In this document: positions 43,905-53,599 of the stretch, in pieces
Position numbering within the stretch: the stretch's first letter is position 1
Layout of the letters: each line of letters begins with the position of its first letter
Assembly (NCBI GenBank): GCA_037441565.1
Contig: JBBIRW010000002.1
Location: 274,273 to 338,272 of the forward strand
Direction: 5' to 3'
DNA from: JBBIRW01 sp037441565
GTDB taxonomy: Bacteria > Desulfobacterota > JBBIRW01
Length of the DNA stretch: 64,000 nt
The notes under the pieces: model-generated
What the model saw: the letters and a program-made list of their open reading frames with translations, nothing else
Told to the model about the DNA's origin: nothing
Databases searched by the model: none
Position numbers and translations under genes: made by a program

Positions 43905-45977
43905 ATGCTATTTGCGATCATAAGCATAAGTATCCTTGGCCTCATCTTTGCATTCTTCCTTGCAAGATATGTGCTTGCCCAGGACAAAGGAAGTGAGGAT
44001 ATGCAACTCATATCAAATGCCATTCAGGAAGGTGGGGAGGCATTCCTTAAAAGACAATACCTTACCATTGCAAAATTGAGCATCCTTGTTGGAGGGGTTA
44101 TCTTTTTAATTTATGGATTGATCCAGCGTAACTGGAACCTTGGTCTAAAAACCATCATTGCATTCTTCTTCGGTGCCGCATGCTCAGCAATTGCAGGCTA
44201 CCTTGGCATGTATATATCGCTTAGATCAAATATAAGGACTGCAACGGCAGCTATGACAAGTCTCGATCGGGCAGTAAGGATTGCACTCTGGGGTGGGGCT
44301 GTTTCAGGAATAACCATAGTTGCGATGAGCCTTCTCGGTGTTGGTGGCACGTTCCTGCTCTTCGGAGGGTTATCAGATCCAATTAGAACCCCCTTCGAAA
44401 TTGTGGGATATGGATTTGGCGCATCATTTGTTGCCCTATTTGCGCAGCTCGGTGGCGGTATTTACACGAAGGCTGCTGATGTGGGAGCTGACCTCGTGGG
44501 AAAGGTTGAAGCAGGCATACCCGAGGACGACCCGAGGAATCCTGCAGTTATTGCAGACCTTGTCGGCGACAATGTGGGTGATTGCGCAGGTCGTGGTGCT
44601 GACCTCTTCGAGTCCACAGCAGCAGAGAACATAGGTGCGATGATCCTTGGTGTTGCGCTCTATCCCCACTTTGGACTGAAGGGGATCATCTTTCCACTCC
44701 TCGCAAGGGCATTCGGACTTATAGCATCGATGCTGGGTGTGCTTGTTGTAAGAACAAGGGAGGATGGGGATCCGATGGCTGCACTTAACCGTGGCTACTA
44801 CCTCACCTGCTTCCTTGCGACAGTGGGGTTTTACCTTGCAGTTGCATGGATGCTGAAGAACAATTTATGGCTATTCCTCGCAGGGCTTATAGGTATTGTT
44901 ACCAGCATCCTTTTTGTTTACATTACACAGTATTATACGGAGTATAAGTTCAGACCGGTAAAATCCATAGCTGAAGCATCCCAGACAGGACCTGCCACAA
45001 ATATAATAACGGGCTTTTCTGTAGCCCTTGAGTGCACGGGAATTCCCACCATAGTCATCTCTGCAGCACTTATCGGTGCATTTTATTGTGGCGTTCAGGG
45101 ACTTAAGGATCTTCCTGACATCTCATTTATGAGTGCTGGTCTCTATGGCACTGCCATTGCAACCATGGGGATGCTTGCACCATGTGCATATATACTTGCA
45201 ATGGATACCTTTGGTCCTATCACAGACAATGCAGGTGGTATCATTGAAATGTCCAGACAGCCTGAAGAAGTCAGGGTCAAGACAGACAGGCTTGATGCGG
45301 TAGGCAACACGACAAAGGCCCTCACAAAGGGTTATGCAATTGGTAGCGCAGCACTCGCTGCATTCCTCCTCTTCTCAGCCTATCTCGATGAAGTTCAACA
45401 CCTGACAGGGAGACCGTTCCACAGCGTTGATATTGCGAAGGTCGAGGTATTCATCGGCGGTCTTCTCGGTGCAATGCTGATCTTCGTCTTCAGTGCGTTT
45501 GCAATAAGGGCAGTTGGAAGGGCTGCCTACTATGTAATCAATGAGGTAAGGAGGCAGTTCAAGGAATATCCAGAGATTATGGAGTGGAAGAGGAAGCCTG
45601 ACTATGCAACATGCGTTGATATAGTAACAAGGGGTGCATTGAAAGAGATGGTCCTTCCAGGGATGCTTGCCGTTGCTGGACCTGTTGCTGTTGGTATGAT
45701 TTTCAAAGCAGAGGCTGTTGCATCACTTCTTATGATTGGAACCATCGGAGGAATCCTGCTTGCGACGATGATGAACAATGGCGGTGGTGCATGGGACAAT
45801 GCAAAGAAGTATATTGAAACAGGAAGATATGGAGGTAAGAGGTCAGAGGCACACAAGGCTGCTGTTGTTGGTGACACAGTTGGTGATCCATTTAAGGATA
45901 CAGCAGGACCATCCCTTCATGTGCTTATAAAACTCCTCAGTACAATCACACTTGTTCTTGCTCCACTATTTATTTAG
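43905..45977 (+). CDS. hppA: Membrane-bound H+-translocating pyrophosphatase, K+-independent type
   Basis: 690-aa integral pump that couples PPi hydrolysis to H+ export. Seen: the catalytic block KAADVGADLVGKVEAGIPED and DDPRNPAVIADLVGDNVGDC, and the conserved GDTVGDPFKDTAGPSLH near the C-terminus. In GNTTKALTKG, Lys and Thr sit at the two positions that are Ala and Gly in K+-dependent enzymes, so this is a K+-independent proton pump. It lets the cell recover energy from biosynthetic PPi. Monocistronic with its own promoter. Confidence 0.97.
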   Translation: MLFAIISISILGLIFAFFLARYVLAQDKGSEDMQLISNAIQEGGEAFLKRQYLTIAKLSILVGGVIFLIYGLIQRNWNLGLKTIIAFFFGAACSAIAGYLGMYISLRSNIRTATAAMTSLDRAVRIALWGGAVSGITIVAMSLLGVGGTFLLFGGLSDPIRTPFEIVGYGFGASFVALFAQLGGGIYTKAADVGADLVGKVEAGIPEDDPRNPAVIADLVGDNVGDCAGRGADLFESTAAENIGAMILGVALYPHFGLKGIIFPLLARAFGLIASMLGVLVVRTREDGDPMAALNRGYYLTCFLATVGFYLAVAWMLKNNLWLFLAGLIGIVTSILFVYITQYYTEYKFRPVKSIAEASQTGPATNIITGFSVALECTGIPTIVISAALIGAFYCGVQGLKDLPDISFMSAGLYGTAIATMGMLAPCAYILAMDTFGPITDNAGGIIEMSRQPEEVRVKTDRLDAVGNTTKALTKGYAIGSAALAAFLLFSAYLDEVQHLTGRPFHSVDIAKVEVFIGGLLGAMLIFVFSAFAIRAVGRAAYYVINEVRRQFKEYPEIMEWKRKPDYATCVDIVTRGALKEMVLPGMLAVAGPVAVGMIFKAEAVASLLMIGTIGGILLATMMNNGGGAWDNAKKYIETGRYGGKRSEAHKAAVVGDTVGDPFKDTAGPSLHVLIKLLSTITLVLAPLFI

Positions 45978-45989
45978 ACCCCCGTTTCA

Positions 45990-46019
45990 GGTGCCATGGG
46001 GATCATGCCTCATGGCACC
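45990..46019. other. Stem-loop after hppA
   Basis: Arms GGTGCCATG and CATGGCACC pair exactly over a 12-base loop, 13 bases past the hppA stop and 16 bases before the next ATG. There is no T run after it, so it is not a standard terminator; it may protect the transcript or be part of the leader of the next gene. Confidence 0.5.
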
Positions 46020-46034
46020 CACCCATAAATCTCG

Positions 46035-46805
46035 ATGAACGGTATCGTTGAATTTTGTAAAACAGGGAAAAAGCCCATTATAATCGGCCACAGGGGTTGT
46101 GCATATGCACCTGAAAACACAATACCTTCATTCATAAAGGCAATAGAAAATGGTGCGGACATGATCGAGCTCGATGTCCAGATGAGCAGGGATGGATTCC
46201 TTGTTGTTATCCATGATGAATCACTGGAGAGGACAACAGATGGAAGGGGAAGGGTTATTGAAAGCAATTACAAAGGATACATGGACAGGCTCGATGCAGG
46301 CTCATGGTTTTCACCAGAATACACAGGCGAAAGAATACCTCTTCTTCAACATGTTTATGAGGAAGTTGGAAACAAAATATTCCTTAATGTTGAAATTAAA
46401 GTGCCAAAGGGCGTGCATTATGAAATTATTAGAGAGCTTTGCTCTAAGGTACTTAATACTACTGAAGGTATGAGTCTTTTTGACAGGGTCATATTATCAT
46501 CATTTAGTATATACGTGCTATCAGTTATAAAATCCCTGAATCCTCGTGCAACAACAGCACTTCTTACTTCGAGAAATCTTATAAAATCAATAAATGTTGC
46601 AGTGAACAACCACTGTTTCACACTAAATCCAAAAATGAGCATTCTTAGATCAAGGGAAAGTATTTCCTCTGCCCACAGAAATGGACTTCTTGTATTTGTC
46701 TGGACGATAAATGATATCTTAAGGGCTATAGATTTCAAGGATATGGGAGTTGATGGAATATTTACGGATTACCCAAGGGAAATAAGACAGGTTATCTCTT
46801 TGTGA
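46035..46805 (+). CDS. Glycerophosphodiester phosphodiesterase
   Basis: 256-aa TIM-barrel enzyme releasing glycerol-3-phosphate from glycerophosphodiesters. Seen: IIGHRGCAYAPENTIPSF (catalytic HRG...EN), ELDVQMSRDGFLVVIHDESL (EXD and the second His), ERTTDGRG, and GIFTDYPREI at the end. There is no signal peptide, so it is cytoplasmic. The last 14 bp overlap convergent queF. Confidence 0.92.
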   Translation: MNGIVEFCKTGKKPIIIGHRGCAYAPENTIPSFIKAIENGADMIELDVQMSRDGFLVVIHDESLERTTDGRGRVIESNYKGYMDRLDAGSWFSPEYTGERIPLLQHVYEEVGNKIFLNVEIKVPKGVHYEIIRELCSKVLNTTEGMSLFDRVILSSFSIYVLSVIKSLNPRATTALLTSRNLIKSINVAVNNHCFTLNPKMSILRSRESISSAHRNGLLVFVWTINDILRAIDFKDMGVDGIFTDYPREIRQVISL

Positions 46806-47196
46806 TTTTTTTAAGATCTCTTGGGTAGCATACCTCTATGGTTGTTTTCATTCCTCCCCTGATATTAAAATCACCAGTAACCTTTGCCCACTTTGGCTTG
46901 CATGTGCGAACGATATCTTCCAGGATTCTATTTACAGCGTTCTCCTGAAATATGCCGAGATTCCTGTAAGCGTTTATATAAAGCTTAAGCGATTTCAATT
47001 CCAGACAGAGTTTGCTCGGCACGTATCTAATTGTGATGGTTCCAAAATCAGGAAGACCGGTCCTTGGACAGACAGATGTAAACTCTGGTATCGTTATTAT
47101 AATTTCATAGTCTTTAAATTGATTGGGCCAGCATTCAATATCAGGTAATTTTTCCTTAATCCCCGATTTTGCATGCTCTTCTGTATACTCTTTCAT
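46792..47196 (-). CDS. queF: NADPH-dependent preQ0 reductase QueF (short type)
   Basis: About 134-aa T-fold enzyme reducing 7-cyano-7-deazaguanine to preQ1 in queuosine synthesis. Seen: PEFTSVCPRTGLPDFG with the thioimide Cys, ITIRYVPSKLCLELKSLKLY with the substrate-binding Glu, and NLGIFQENAVNRIL. The ATG at 47208 is possible, but the one at 47196 has GAGG six bases before it and keeps the family N-terminus. No other queuosine gene is in the window. Confidence 0.93.
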   Translation of the reverse strand: MKEYTEEHAKSGIKEKLPDIECWPNQFKDYEIIITIPEFTSVCPRTGLPDFGTITIRYVPSKLCLELKSLKLYINAYRNLGIFQENAVNRILEDIVRTCKPKWAKVTGDFNIRGGMKTTIEVCYPRDLKKITKR

Positions 47197-47312
47197 ATCG
47201 TGCCTCATTCAAAATTTTAATTATTAATAAAGCTCACGTCAATAAATCACATGAAGTTCATTTAATGTTATTGAAATTTGGCTCTGCTTTTTGATATGTT
47301 TAAATTATTAAT

Positions 47313-48488
47313 ATGAGAAGAAGTCCTTCACTCAGCTTCATCCTTCTCCTTGGCACTGTAAGTCTTTTTTCAGATATAACTTATGAGGGAGCGAGAAGCA
47401 TAATAAGCCCATATCTCTTCCTCCTTGGTGCAAGCGGGGCAGTTGTAGGAATTATCTCGGGCATCGGTGAGTTCTCGGGTTATGCACTGCGGCTCCTGTC
47501 AGGTTATATGGCTGACAGGACAAAGGCATACTGGGCACTTACATTTACAGGATATTTTATAAACCTCCTCGCTGTTCCACTGCTTGCCTTCGCTGGAAAC
47601 TGGATTGAGGCATCGGTTCTCCTAATCATTGAAAGGATTGGAAAGGCTATAAGAACACCATCAAGGGATGCAATGCTATCCTATGCTACGAAGCAGATTG
47701 GAAGCGGGTGGGGGTTTGCCATACATGAGGCGATGGATCAGATCGGTGCTATTGCTGGACCAATAATTATCTATGCAGCGCTTCTCCTTAAGGGAAGCTA
47801 CAGGTTCTCACTGGGAATCCTGTTCATACCTGCCATATTTGCTCTCCTATCCCTCACGCTTGCCAGAATAAACTTTCCTGCACCTCAATCACTCGAAGTG
47901 ATCACCGAATCTTCACCAGCAAATCCATCATCGGGATTCTCCAGAATATTCTGTATCTATCTGATCTTTACCTTCCTTACTGTATCAGGATTTGTTCCCT
48001 TTCAGATAATTGCATATCACCTTAAGTTCAAAGGTATTACAGCTGACAGCACTATTGCTGCACTCTATGCCTTTGCAATGGGGATTGATGCACTATTTGC
48101 CCTTGCTATTGGAAAGGCTTATGATCGTTTCGGGATTAAATCACTAATAGTGATTCCGACTATGATACTTCTCATTCCATTACTTTCATTCTCTTCAAAT
48201 ATTGCCATTATGATCTCAGGATTAACAGTATGGGGTGGTGCTATGGCGATACAGGAAACAGTGATGAGGGCATCGCTTGCTGATATTACCCCCTTGGGAA
48301 AGAGAGGGCTGGGATATGGAATCTTCAATTCAGCCTATGGGCTTTCTCTACTCATAGGTGGCACTATAACAGGTTTCCTTTACGATATAAACTGGCAGCT
48401 TATTATTATATTCACACTTCTTATGCAACTGCTCTCACTCCTGCCACTTCTTTATATATTCAAAGAGATCAGTAATGCTCATACCTGA
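47313..48488 (+). CDS. Major facilitator superfamily transporter
   Basis: 391-aa 12-helix permease. Seen: LFSDITYEGARSIISPYLFL at the N-terminus, RLLSGYMADRTKAYWAL (loop 2-3 motif A), IERIGKAIRTPSRDAMLSYA and IHEAMDQIGAIAGPI. This group is widespread in bacteria without an assigned substrate. Convergent with the nitroreductase (20-bp overlap). Confidence 0.9.
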   Translation: MRRSPSLSFILLLGTVSLFSDITYEGARSIISPYLFLLGASGAVVGIISGIGEFSGYALRLLSGYMADRTKAYWALTFTGYFINLLAVPLLAFAGNWIEASVLLIIERIGKAIRTPSRDAMLSYATKQIGSGWGFAIHEAMDQIGAIAGPIIIYAALLLKGSYRFSLGILFIPAIFALLSLTLARINFPAPQSLEVITESSPANPSSGFSRIFCIYLIFTFLTVSGFVPFQIIAYHLKFKGITADSTIAALYAFAMGIDALFALAIGKAYDRFGIKSLIVIPTMILLIPLLSFSSNIAIMISGLTVWGGAMAIQETVMRASLADITPLGKRGLGYGIFNSAYGLSLLIGGTITGFLYDINWQLIIIFTLLMQLLSLLPLLYIFKEISNAHT

Positions 48489-49098
48489 CAAAGTCATCAA
48501 ATTTTCGCCTGAATGCCCTTGGAAGTAAGCTAACACCTTTTCTCAACTTTCCAATTGCAATAAGTAGAGGAATTATCTTGTCCTGAGGGATTCCGAACTC
48601 CCTCTTTACGGCATCCTCATCAAACCCATCCATTGGATGGGTTTCATACTCAAAAGCCCTTGCTGCAATCATAAGGCTCATTGCAAAAAATGATGCATTC
48701 TTAACAGCAAAGATTTTCCTTCTTATACTATCAACAGGCCCATATAGATTATCCATCATGCCAGAGTAAACATCCCTCATCTCAGGTTTCATGTAACCAA
48801 GCTTTTCCCAGCTATCAAGAACCTTTGACCTGTTTTCCTCAACCCCATCAGGATCAGCTATCATTATAATAACAGCCGATGCCTCCTCTACCTTTGCCTG
48901 ATCAAAGGCGCATCTCCTCAGGATCTTCTTTCTCTCGGATGTTCTAACGATAACAAGCTTCCAGGGTTGCAGATTAAAGGAAGAGGGGGCAAGATTTGCA
49001 AGTTCTATTATCTCCTTGAGCTTTTCATCAGGGATCTCCTCGGAAGGATCAAAGAAGTTTACGGATCTCCTTTCCCTTATAGCTTCAATAATATTCAT
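48469..49098 (-). CDS. Nitroreductase family FMN protein
   Basis: 209-aa NAD(P)H:FMN oxidoreductase. Seen: MNIIEAIRERRSVNFFDPSE, the FMN site LAPSSFNLQPWKLVIV, and KNASFFAMSLMIAARAFEYETHPMDGF. Usually a dimer acting on nitroaromatics, quinones or unknown substrates. Monocistronic. Confidence 0.92.
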   Translation of the reverse strand: MNIIEAIRERRSVNFFDPSEEIPDEKLKEIIELANLAPSSFNLQPWKLVIVRTSERKKILRRCAFDQAKVEEASAVIIMIADPDGVEENRSKVLDSWEKLGYMKPEMRDVYSGMMDNLYGPVDSIRRKIFAVKNASFFAMSLMIAARAFEYETHPMDGFDEDAVKREFGIPQDKIIPLLIAIGKLRKGVSLLPRAFRRKFDDFVRYEHY

Positions 49099-49249
49099 AA
49101 ACCAACCTCCTTGAAGATTCGCTTATTTCTATATCACAGATCATTAGTGTTATCGATTTCTTAATATTAATCTTCACGCTCCAACAATTCAATCCTTGTT
49201 AGTAAATCTGGATTATGATATAAAACAGATAAAAATCGGAGGCAACATC

Positions 49250-49555
49250 ATGCCGGAACAAAAGGGTAGGGAAATTATCGATATAATAGCAAACTATCTT
49301 GAGAAAGGAAAGGAAAAGATATTAAAAACAACTTATATCGGCAAACTCAAGATCGATATAGCTTCACTTACCCGAAAAAGGGATAAATTATTTATAGAAC
49401 TCGGGGAAAAAGTCTTTCTCTTAAAAAGCAAGGGGGTTATAAGACACTCCGAGATCGATGAAATATGTGAACGCATCGACAATCTCAATAAGATTATCCG
49501 GGAAAAAACAGAGGCAATCGCTGATCTTGAGGAGAAAAAGGAGGACCAAAAATAG
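49250..49555 (+). CDS. Small helical protein of unknown function
   Basis: 101-aa protein predicted as one long helix-rich unit with a C-terminal coiled coil (LNKIIREKTEAIADLEEKKED). No family recognised. The frame starts at 49196, but ATG at 49250 has CGGAGG seven bases upstream and is chosen. No signal peptide. It is followed by a structured inverted repeat and then DUF3015. Confidence 0.65.
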   Translation: MPEQKGREIIDIIANYLEKGKEKILKTTYIGKLKIDIASLTRKRDKLFIELGEKVFLLKSKGVIRHSEIDEICERIDNLNKIIREKTEAIADLEEKKEDQK

Positions 49556-49557
49556 AT

Positions 49558-49609
49558 TGACAGGATAACAGCATGAAGTTATTATTAGAAAACACTGTTA
49601 TTTCTGTCA
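49558..49609. repeat. Interrupted inverted repeat before DUF3015
   Basis: Left arm TGACAG-G-ATAACAG, right arm CTGTTAT-TT-CTGTCA, with 23 bases between. It can form a 13-bp stem with a small internal loop, just after the small helical gene. No T tract; an attenuator, operator or weak terminator are all possible. Confidence 0.5.
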
Positions 49610-49651
49610 TGATTCAGCAGCAAATAACTTATCAAAGAAAGGGGGGATACA

Positions 49652-50119
49652 ATGAAAAAGTTGCTTTCCATGACGATGTTTTTAATTCTTCTTACTGCTG
49701 GAACAGCTTTTGCTGTCAGTAAAGCTCAGGAAAATGCAGGTTGCGGGCTTGGTGCATCAGTAATAAAAGAAACAGATACTCTCATTGGACAGCTCGCAAT
49801 GACATTCCTCAATGGAATTTCAGGCAACCAGACATTTGGCATCACATCAGGAACATCAGAGTGCAAACAGCCATCCAGAATCGTTCAAAATGAAAGGCTG
49901 AATGAATTTGTTGTTGCAAACATTGACAGCCTCGCAAGGGATATTGCTGTCGGATATGGCGAATCACTTGACACACTGGCTGAGCTGATGGGCATTTCTC
50001 CTGATATGAGACCACTTGTTTATTCAAAACTGAAAAGCAATTTCAGCAGGATCTTTACATCAGAGAATGTAGAGACAGCAGACGTTATTGATAACATTGT
50101 TGCTGTTATCAACAGCTAA
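49652..50119 (+). CDS. DUF3015 family periplasmic protein
   Basis: 155-aa secreted protein: signal peptide ending near TAFAVS, then the DUF3015 core NAGCGLGASVIKETDTLIGQ and FGITSGTSECKQPSRI with the two conserved cysteines. Function unknown. It is followed by, and overlaps, a DUF4105 gene; this pairing recurs in other Gram-negatives, suggesting a joint envelope role. AAGGGGGG is eight bases before the ATG. Confidence 0.82.
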   Translation: MKKLLSMTMFLILLTAGTAFAVSKAQENAGCGLGASVIKETDTLIGQLAMTFLNGISGNQTFGITSGTSECKQPSRIVQNERLNEFVVANIDSLARDIAVGYGESLDTLAELMGISPDMRPLVYSKLKSNFSRIFTSENVETADVIDNIVAVINS

Positions 50120-52031
50120 ACGCTTACAATCCAGGATAAGAAAGGGCTATATTGCGTTAATCGTATATATAACCCTTTCTTATCTTTTTATAGCTTCAGA
50201 AAAAGGACTTTCTTCAGAATCAAATCCCTATTCTGAAGAACTTATTGAAAACGCAATCAGCAAAAAACTCCATCAAACAAGAAAGTGGGAGGTTCTCCTT
50301 CATTACAAGGATACACTTGATGGAAAGGAAAGTCTCATTGATGATCCACGATTTTTTCTTTCGAAGAACGGAAAGGTAGACCCGCAAGGTGAACTTGAAG
50401 AAACTATAAGGTCATTATTCAGGGATGATATTAAGGACGATGATCATCCAAGATGCCTTTTTCCTGCAAGATACAATTTTCTCAAAGAGGAACTTTCCAT
50501 TGATGAATCCAGACTTCCCACTGTAAACTGCACGCAATTCAATTATGCGTTAAATAAAATCAATCCCAGATCTGCTGTTCTTGTTTTTCCCGCAGCCTAT
50601 ATGAATAGCCCTGCATCTATGTTCGGCCATACACTGATAAGGATTGACACAACCTATGAGAGCAAGCTTCTCTCATATGCAGCAAACTATGCTGCAAGGG
50701 TTGAGGATACAAGTGGCTTTATATACGCATTCAAGGGTCTTTTCGGTTACTATAAGGGCTTCTTCTCCGTTCTTCCTTATTATGAAAAGGTCAAGGAGTA
50801 CGGTGACATGGAACACAGGGACATGTGGGAGTTCAAACTGAATCTATCCGAAGACGAGGTAAGGATGATGGTCATGCACCTCTGGGAGTTAAGGGACATC
50901 TATTCGTATTATTACTTTTTTGATGAAAACTGCTCATACAACCTCCTCTTTCTTATTGAGGCAGCACGCCCATCGCTGGATCTCACCGGAAAATTCGGAA
51001 GATGGGTCATTCCCATTGACACACTGAGGGCTGTTATCGATTCAGGGCTTGTTGAAAGTGTACACTACAGACCATCACAGGGATCAAGGATCAAATACAT
51101 TGCATCACTCATTAGCAGAGAGGCACAGATTGAAGCGGTTGAGATTTCAAGAAGAGGAGCTGACAGAGAAGTCCTCGCAAAATTCAGTGATGAGGAAGAA
51201 AGAAGGATCCTCGATCTTGCTATAGAAATCATTCACTACAGATACAACAGAAGGGAGATTAAGAGGGAGGAGTATCAGAGACTTTACCTCGATGCACTTA
51301 AGGCAAGAAGTGAGGCTGGAGGAGATCCCGAAAAGCCCTATGAATTCCCCATCCCTGAAAAACCATACAAAGGACATCTTCCCGGAAGGCTCTCCATTGG
51401 ATCAGGTCTCAGCAACGAAAGATTCTTTCAGGAATTCCAAATAAGGCCCGCCTATCATGAACTAACGGATCCTCAGGATGGCTTCATTGAAGGATCCCAG
51501 ATTGTTTTTATGGGTATTACAGCAAGGCATCAGGCAAATGATAACCTTGAGCTCAGAGAGATAAGGGCAATTGACATCCTCTCCTTATCACCAAGGGATA
51601 TTATATTCAGACCAATATCGTGGAAGGTAAAAACAGGGATGAAACAGAAGATATTTCCTGATAATGCGGAGCATCATGTCTATTATGCAAATTTAGGAGC
51701 GGGATTCGCATATAAAAATAACATATTCGGTCTCATCTACTCATTATTCGAAACAGAATTACAGTTAGGTCGAAGGCTTAAGGATGACTATGCATTAGGG
51801 GGTGGTGTGGGTTTTGGAACTATTAAAAAATTTTCAAAAAACTTTGCGATCAATATTTCGGCAAGATCTATGTTCTATGGACCATCCGATACACATGAAC
51901 TCTATGAGATCTTTCTTGATAATATAGTTCGCCTCTCACAGAGAACCAGTCTGAATATTTCTTTTATGGGAAAACATGAGTTTTCCCACACACTAAGAGA
52001 AGCAAGATTAGGCTTAAACATATATTTCTGA
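50088..52031 (+). CDS. DUF4105 family membrane/periplasmic protein
   Basis: About 640 aa. N-terminal hydrophobic segment (GYIALIVYITLSYLFIAS), then the DUF4105 domain with VFPAAYMNSPASMFGHTLIR and FDENCSYNLLFLIEAARP, and a C-terminal beta-rich barrel-like part ending LGLNIYF. The conserved Cys and His of these blocks resemble a papain-like or peptidase-type centre, but no activity is established. The frame has no ATG: it opens with TTG at 50088 (overlap 32 bp with DUF3015); the alternative is a rare ATT four bases after AAAGGG near 50153. The start is therefore unsure. Confidence 0.83.
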   Translation: MITLLLLSTAKRLQSRIRKGYIALIVYITLSYLFIASEKGLSSESNPYSEELIENAISKKLHQTRKWEVLLHYKDTLDGKESLIDDPRFFLSKNGKVDPQGELEETIRSLFRDDIKDDDHPRCLFPARYNFLKEELSIDESRLPTVNCTQFNYALNKINPRSAVLVFPAAYMNSPASMFGHTLIRIDTTYESKLLSYAANYAARVEDTSGFIYAFKGLFGYYKGFFSVLPYYEKVKEYGDMEHRDMWEFKLNLSEDEVRMMVMHLWELRDIYSYYYFFDENCSYNLLFLIEAARPSLDLTGKFGRWVIPIDTLRAVIDSGLVESVHYRPSQGSRIKYIASLISREAQIEAVEISRRGADREVLAKFSDEEERRILDLAIEIIHYRYNRREIKREEYQRLYLDALKARSEAGGDPEKPYEFPIPEKPYKGHLPGRLSIGSGLSNERFFQEFQIRPAYHELTDPQDGFIEGSQIVFMGITARHQANDNLELREIRAIDILSLSPRDIIFRPISWKVKTGMKQKIFPDNAEHHVYYANLGAGFAYKNNIFGLIYSLFETELQLGRRLKDDYALGGGVGFGTIKKFSKNFAINISARSMFYGPSDTHELYEIFLDNIVRLSQRTSLNISFMGKHEFSHTLREARLGLNIYF

Positions 52032-52862
52032 ATGAAGGCGAAAAACAATTTTATTGCAATTATGCTATTACTAATAACTGGATGTGAATCATTTTTCTTC
52101 TATCCGGAAAAAGAGTTCCTGCTATCTCCTTATGTTCAAAGGTATACACCGGAGGATATTTATTTTAAAACATCGGATGGATTAAAGCTCCATGGATGGC
52201 TGCTAAGGGCAAAAGGGTATGACAGAGGAACCATCCTTCATCTCCATGGAAATGCTGAAAATATCAGCACTCATATAAACGGTGTTATCTGGCTTGTTGA
52301 TGAAGGGTTTAACATATTCAGTTTTGACTACAGAGGTTATGGAAAATCAGAGGGAGTTCCAAGCATCCATGGTATACATCTCGATGCCGAGGCTGCCCTT
52401 GAGAAGACCTTTGAAATACCGGGGATAAATCTGAAAAATGTATTCGTTCTTGGTCAGAGTCTCGGCGCTGCTGTTGCTGTATATACCGTAGCAACATCAA
52501 AATATAAGACACGCATAAAGGCATTAATACTCGACAGTCCATTTTCATCATACAGGCGCATTGCGAGAGAAAAAGCCTCAGAATTTATGTTGACATTTCC
52601 CATGAGTTATATTATCCAGTTTTTCGTTACTGATACATACAGCCCTGAAATATGGATAGAAAAACTCCACCCTTCTGCCATTTTTATAATCCATGGTGAA
52701 AATGACAGAATAATTCCTTCCTATCACAGCCTTATCCTTTACGCAAAGGTAAAAGGAATAAAGGAACTCCTTATCGTCCCTGATGCAGATCACATAGAGG
52801 GGCTTAACAATATACAGGCAAGAAGAAGGATTATTGAGTTTATAAACTCATTCACTTATTAG
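52032..52862 (+). CDS. Alpha/beta-hydrolase lipoprotein
   Basis: 276-aa membrane-tethered hydrolase. Lipobox LLLITGCES (Cys18). Seen: oxyanion region LHLHGNAENIS, nucleophile elbow GQSLGAA, acid HGENDRIIP, and His in PDADHIEGL, all in order as in the BAAT/YfhR-type group. ATG is immediately after the DUF4105 stop, so it is part of the DUF3015-DUF4105 unit. Ester or peptide substrate unknown. Confidence 0.9.
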   Translation: MKAKNNFIAIMLLLITGCESFFFYPEKEFLLSPYVQRYTPEDIYFKTSDGLKLHGWLLRAKGYDRGTILHLHGNAENISTHINGVIWLVDEGFNIFSFDYRGYGKSEGVPSIHGIHLDAEAALEKTFEIPGINLKNVFVLGQSLGAAVAVYTVATSKYKTRIKALILDSPFSSYRRIAREKASEFMLTFPMSYIIQFFVTDTYSPEIWIEKLHPSAIFIIHGENDRIIPSYHSLILYAKVKGIKELLIVPDADHIEGLNNIQARRRIIEFINSFTY

Positions 52863-53599
52863 ATAGGTTTTCTGGCTGTTAATAATACACCAGCGGTGAA
52901 TTCTGATGTTTTTATCCCCGTTTCTCCATGATATGAAATATCAACAAATCCTACTTTCCCCATGATAGTTATTAGATTCCTGACCGGGATCGCACCACCA
53001 ATTCAGTCTGACCATGCCTCAAGACTTCCTGATAATTCCTGCGGCAAATGTTCCTTCAGGACGATATCGGCGAGCTGTAGCCTTCCCCCTTTTTTAACAA
53101 TACGATAGATCTCCCTGAAACTCCCTTCCTTTTCCGGAGAGAGGTTAATTACCCCATTTGATATAACAAGATCGAAGGTATCTTCCCTGAAAGGGATTGC
53201 CTCTGAAGAAGCAACAAAGAGATGGATATCTGAAATCCCGATTAATTTCAATATACTTTTCCCCTTTTCAATCATCTCATATGTAAGATCGATACCACAA
53301 AATAAGCCATCGCCGGAGGTCAGGACATATGCGTATATCAGATCGAAACCTGAACCGCAACCAACATCGAGAATTGCCTCTCCCTTTTCTAATCTTCCCG
53401 CCTTAAAAACATTTCCCACACCACAAAAGGATTCGAATATACTGTCAGGCATATCTTCAAGGATCGACAGATCATACCCGAGAAATTTAAGACCCTCTAT
53501 CCCTGTTGGATATCTAAACTTCCCGCAGGCTGAAACAGAAACATCCCTGTATTTCTTCCTTATGGAATCCCTTATTTTTGAAACATTAACTTTGCTCAT
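52859..53599 (-). CDS. ArsM-like SAM methyltransferase, candidate selenoprotein (in-frame UGA)
   Basis: Class I SAM methyltransferase related to arsenite methyltransferases. Seen: Cys in FESFCGVGN, the SAM loop ILDVGCGSGFDL (~78-89), LVISNGVINLSPEK and GGRLQLADIVLKEHLPQEL. A TGA at 53003-53005 would stop the protein after EAWSD, but the same frame continues 47 codons, IGGAIPVRNLITIMGKVGFV and then a C-terminus ending LLTARKPI, exactly the missing end of the family. At the TGA position relatives have Cys (the W..C..GA motif; in ArsM an arsenic ligand). A SECIS-like hairpin follows. The full-length product is 246 aa. The extended stop overlaps the convergent hydrolase stop by 4 bp. Start GTG 53602 or ATG 53599. 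If UGA is a real stop, the enzyme is truncated. Confidence 0.8.
52964..52999 (-). promoter_or_regulatory. Candidate bacterial SECIS element
   Basis: Starts 4 bases after the in-frame UGA of the methyltransferase. Lower stem GGUGGU/ACUAUC (six pairs incl. G-U), an internal loop, an upper stem GAUCC/GGAAUC with one bulged A, and an apical loop CGGUCA. The GGUC of the loop is at +18 to +21 from UGA, close to the position of the GGUC seen by SelB in E. coli fdhF. Folded by hand, so energies are not known. Confidence 0.6.

Noticed and set aside
45990..46019. Rho-independent terminator after hppA
   Set aside because: The stem is perfect but no T run follows, so it is recorded only as a stem-loop.
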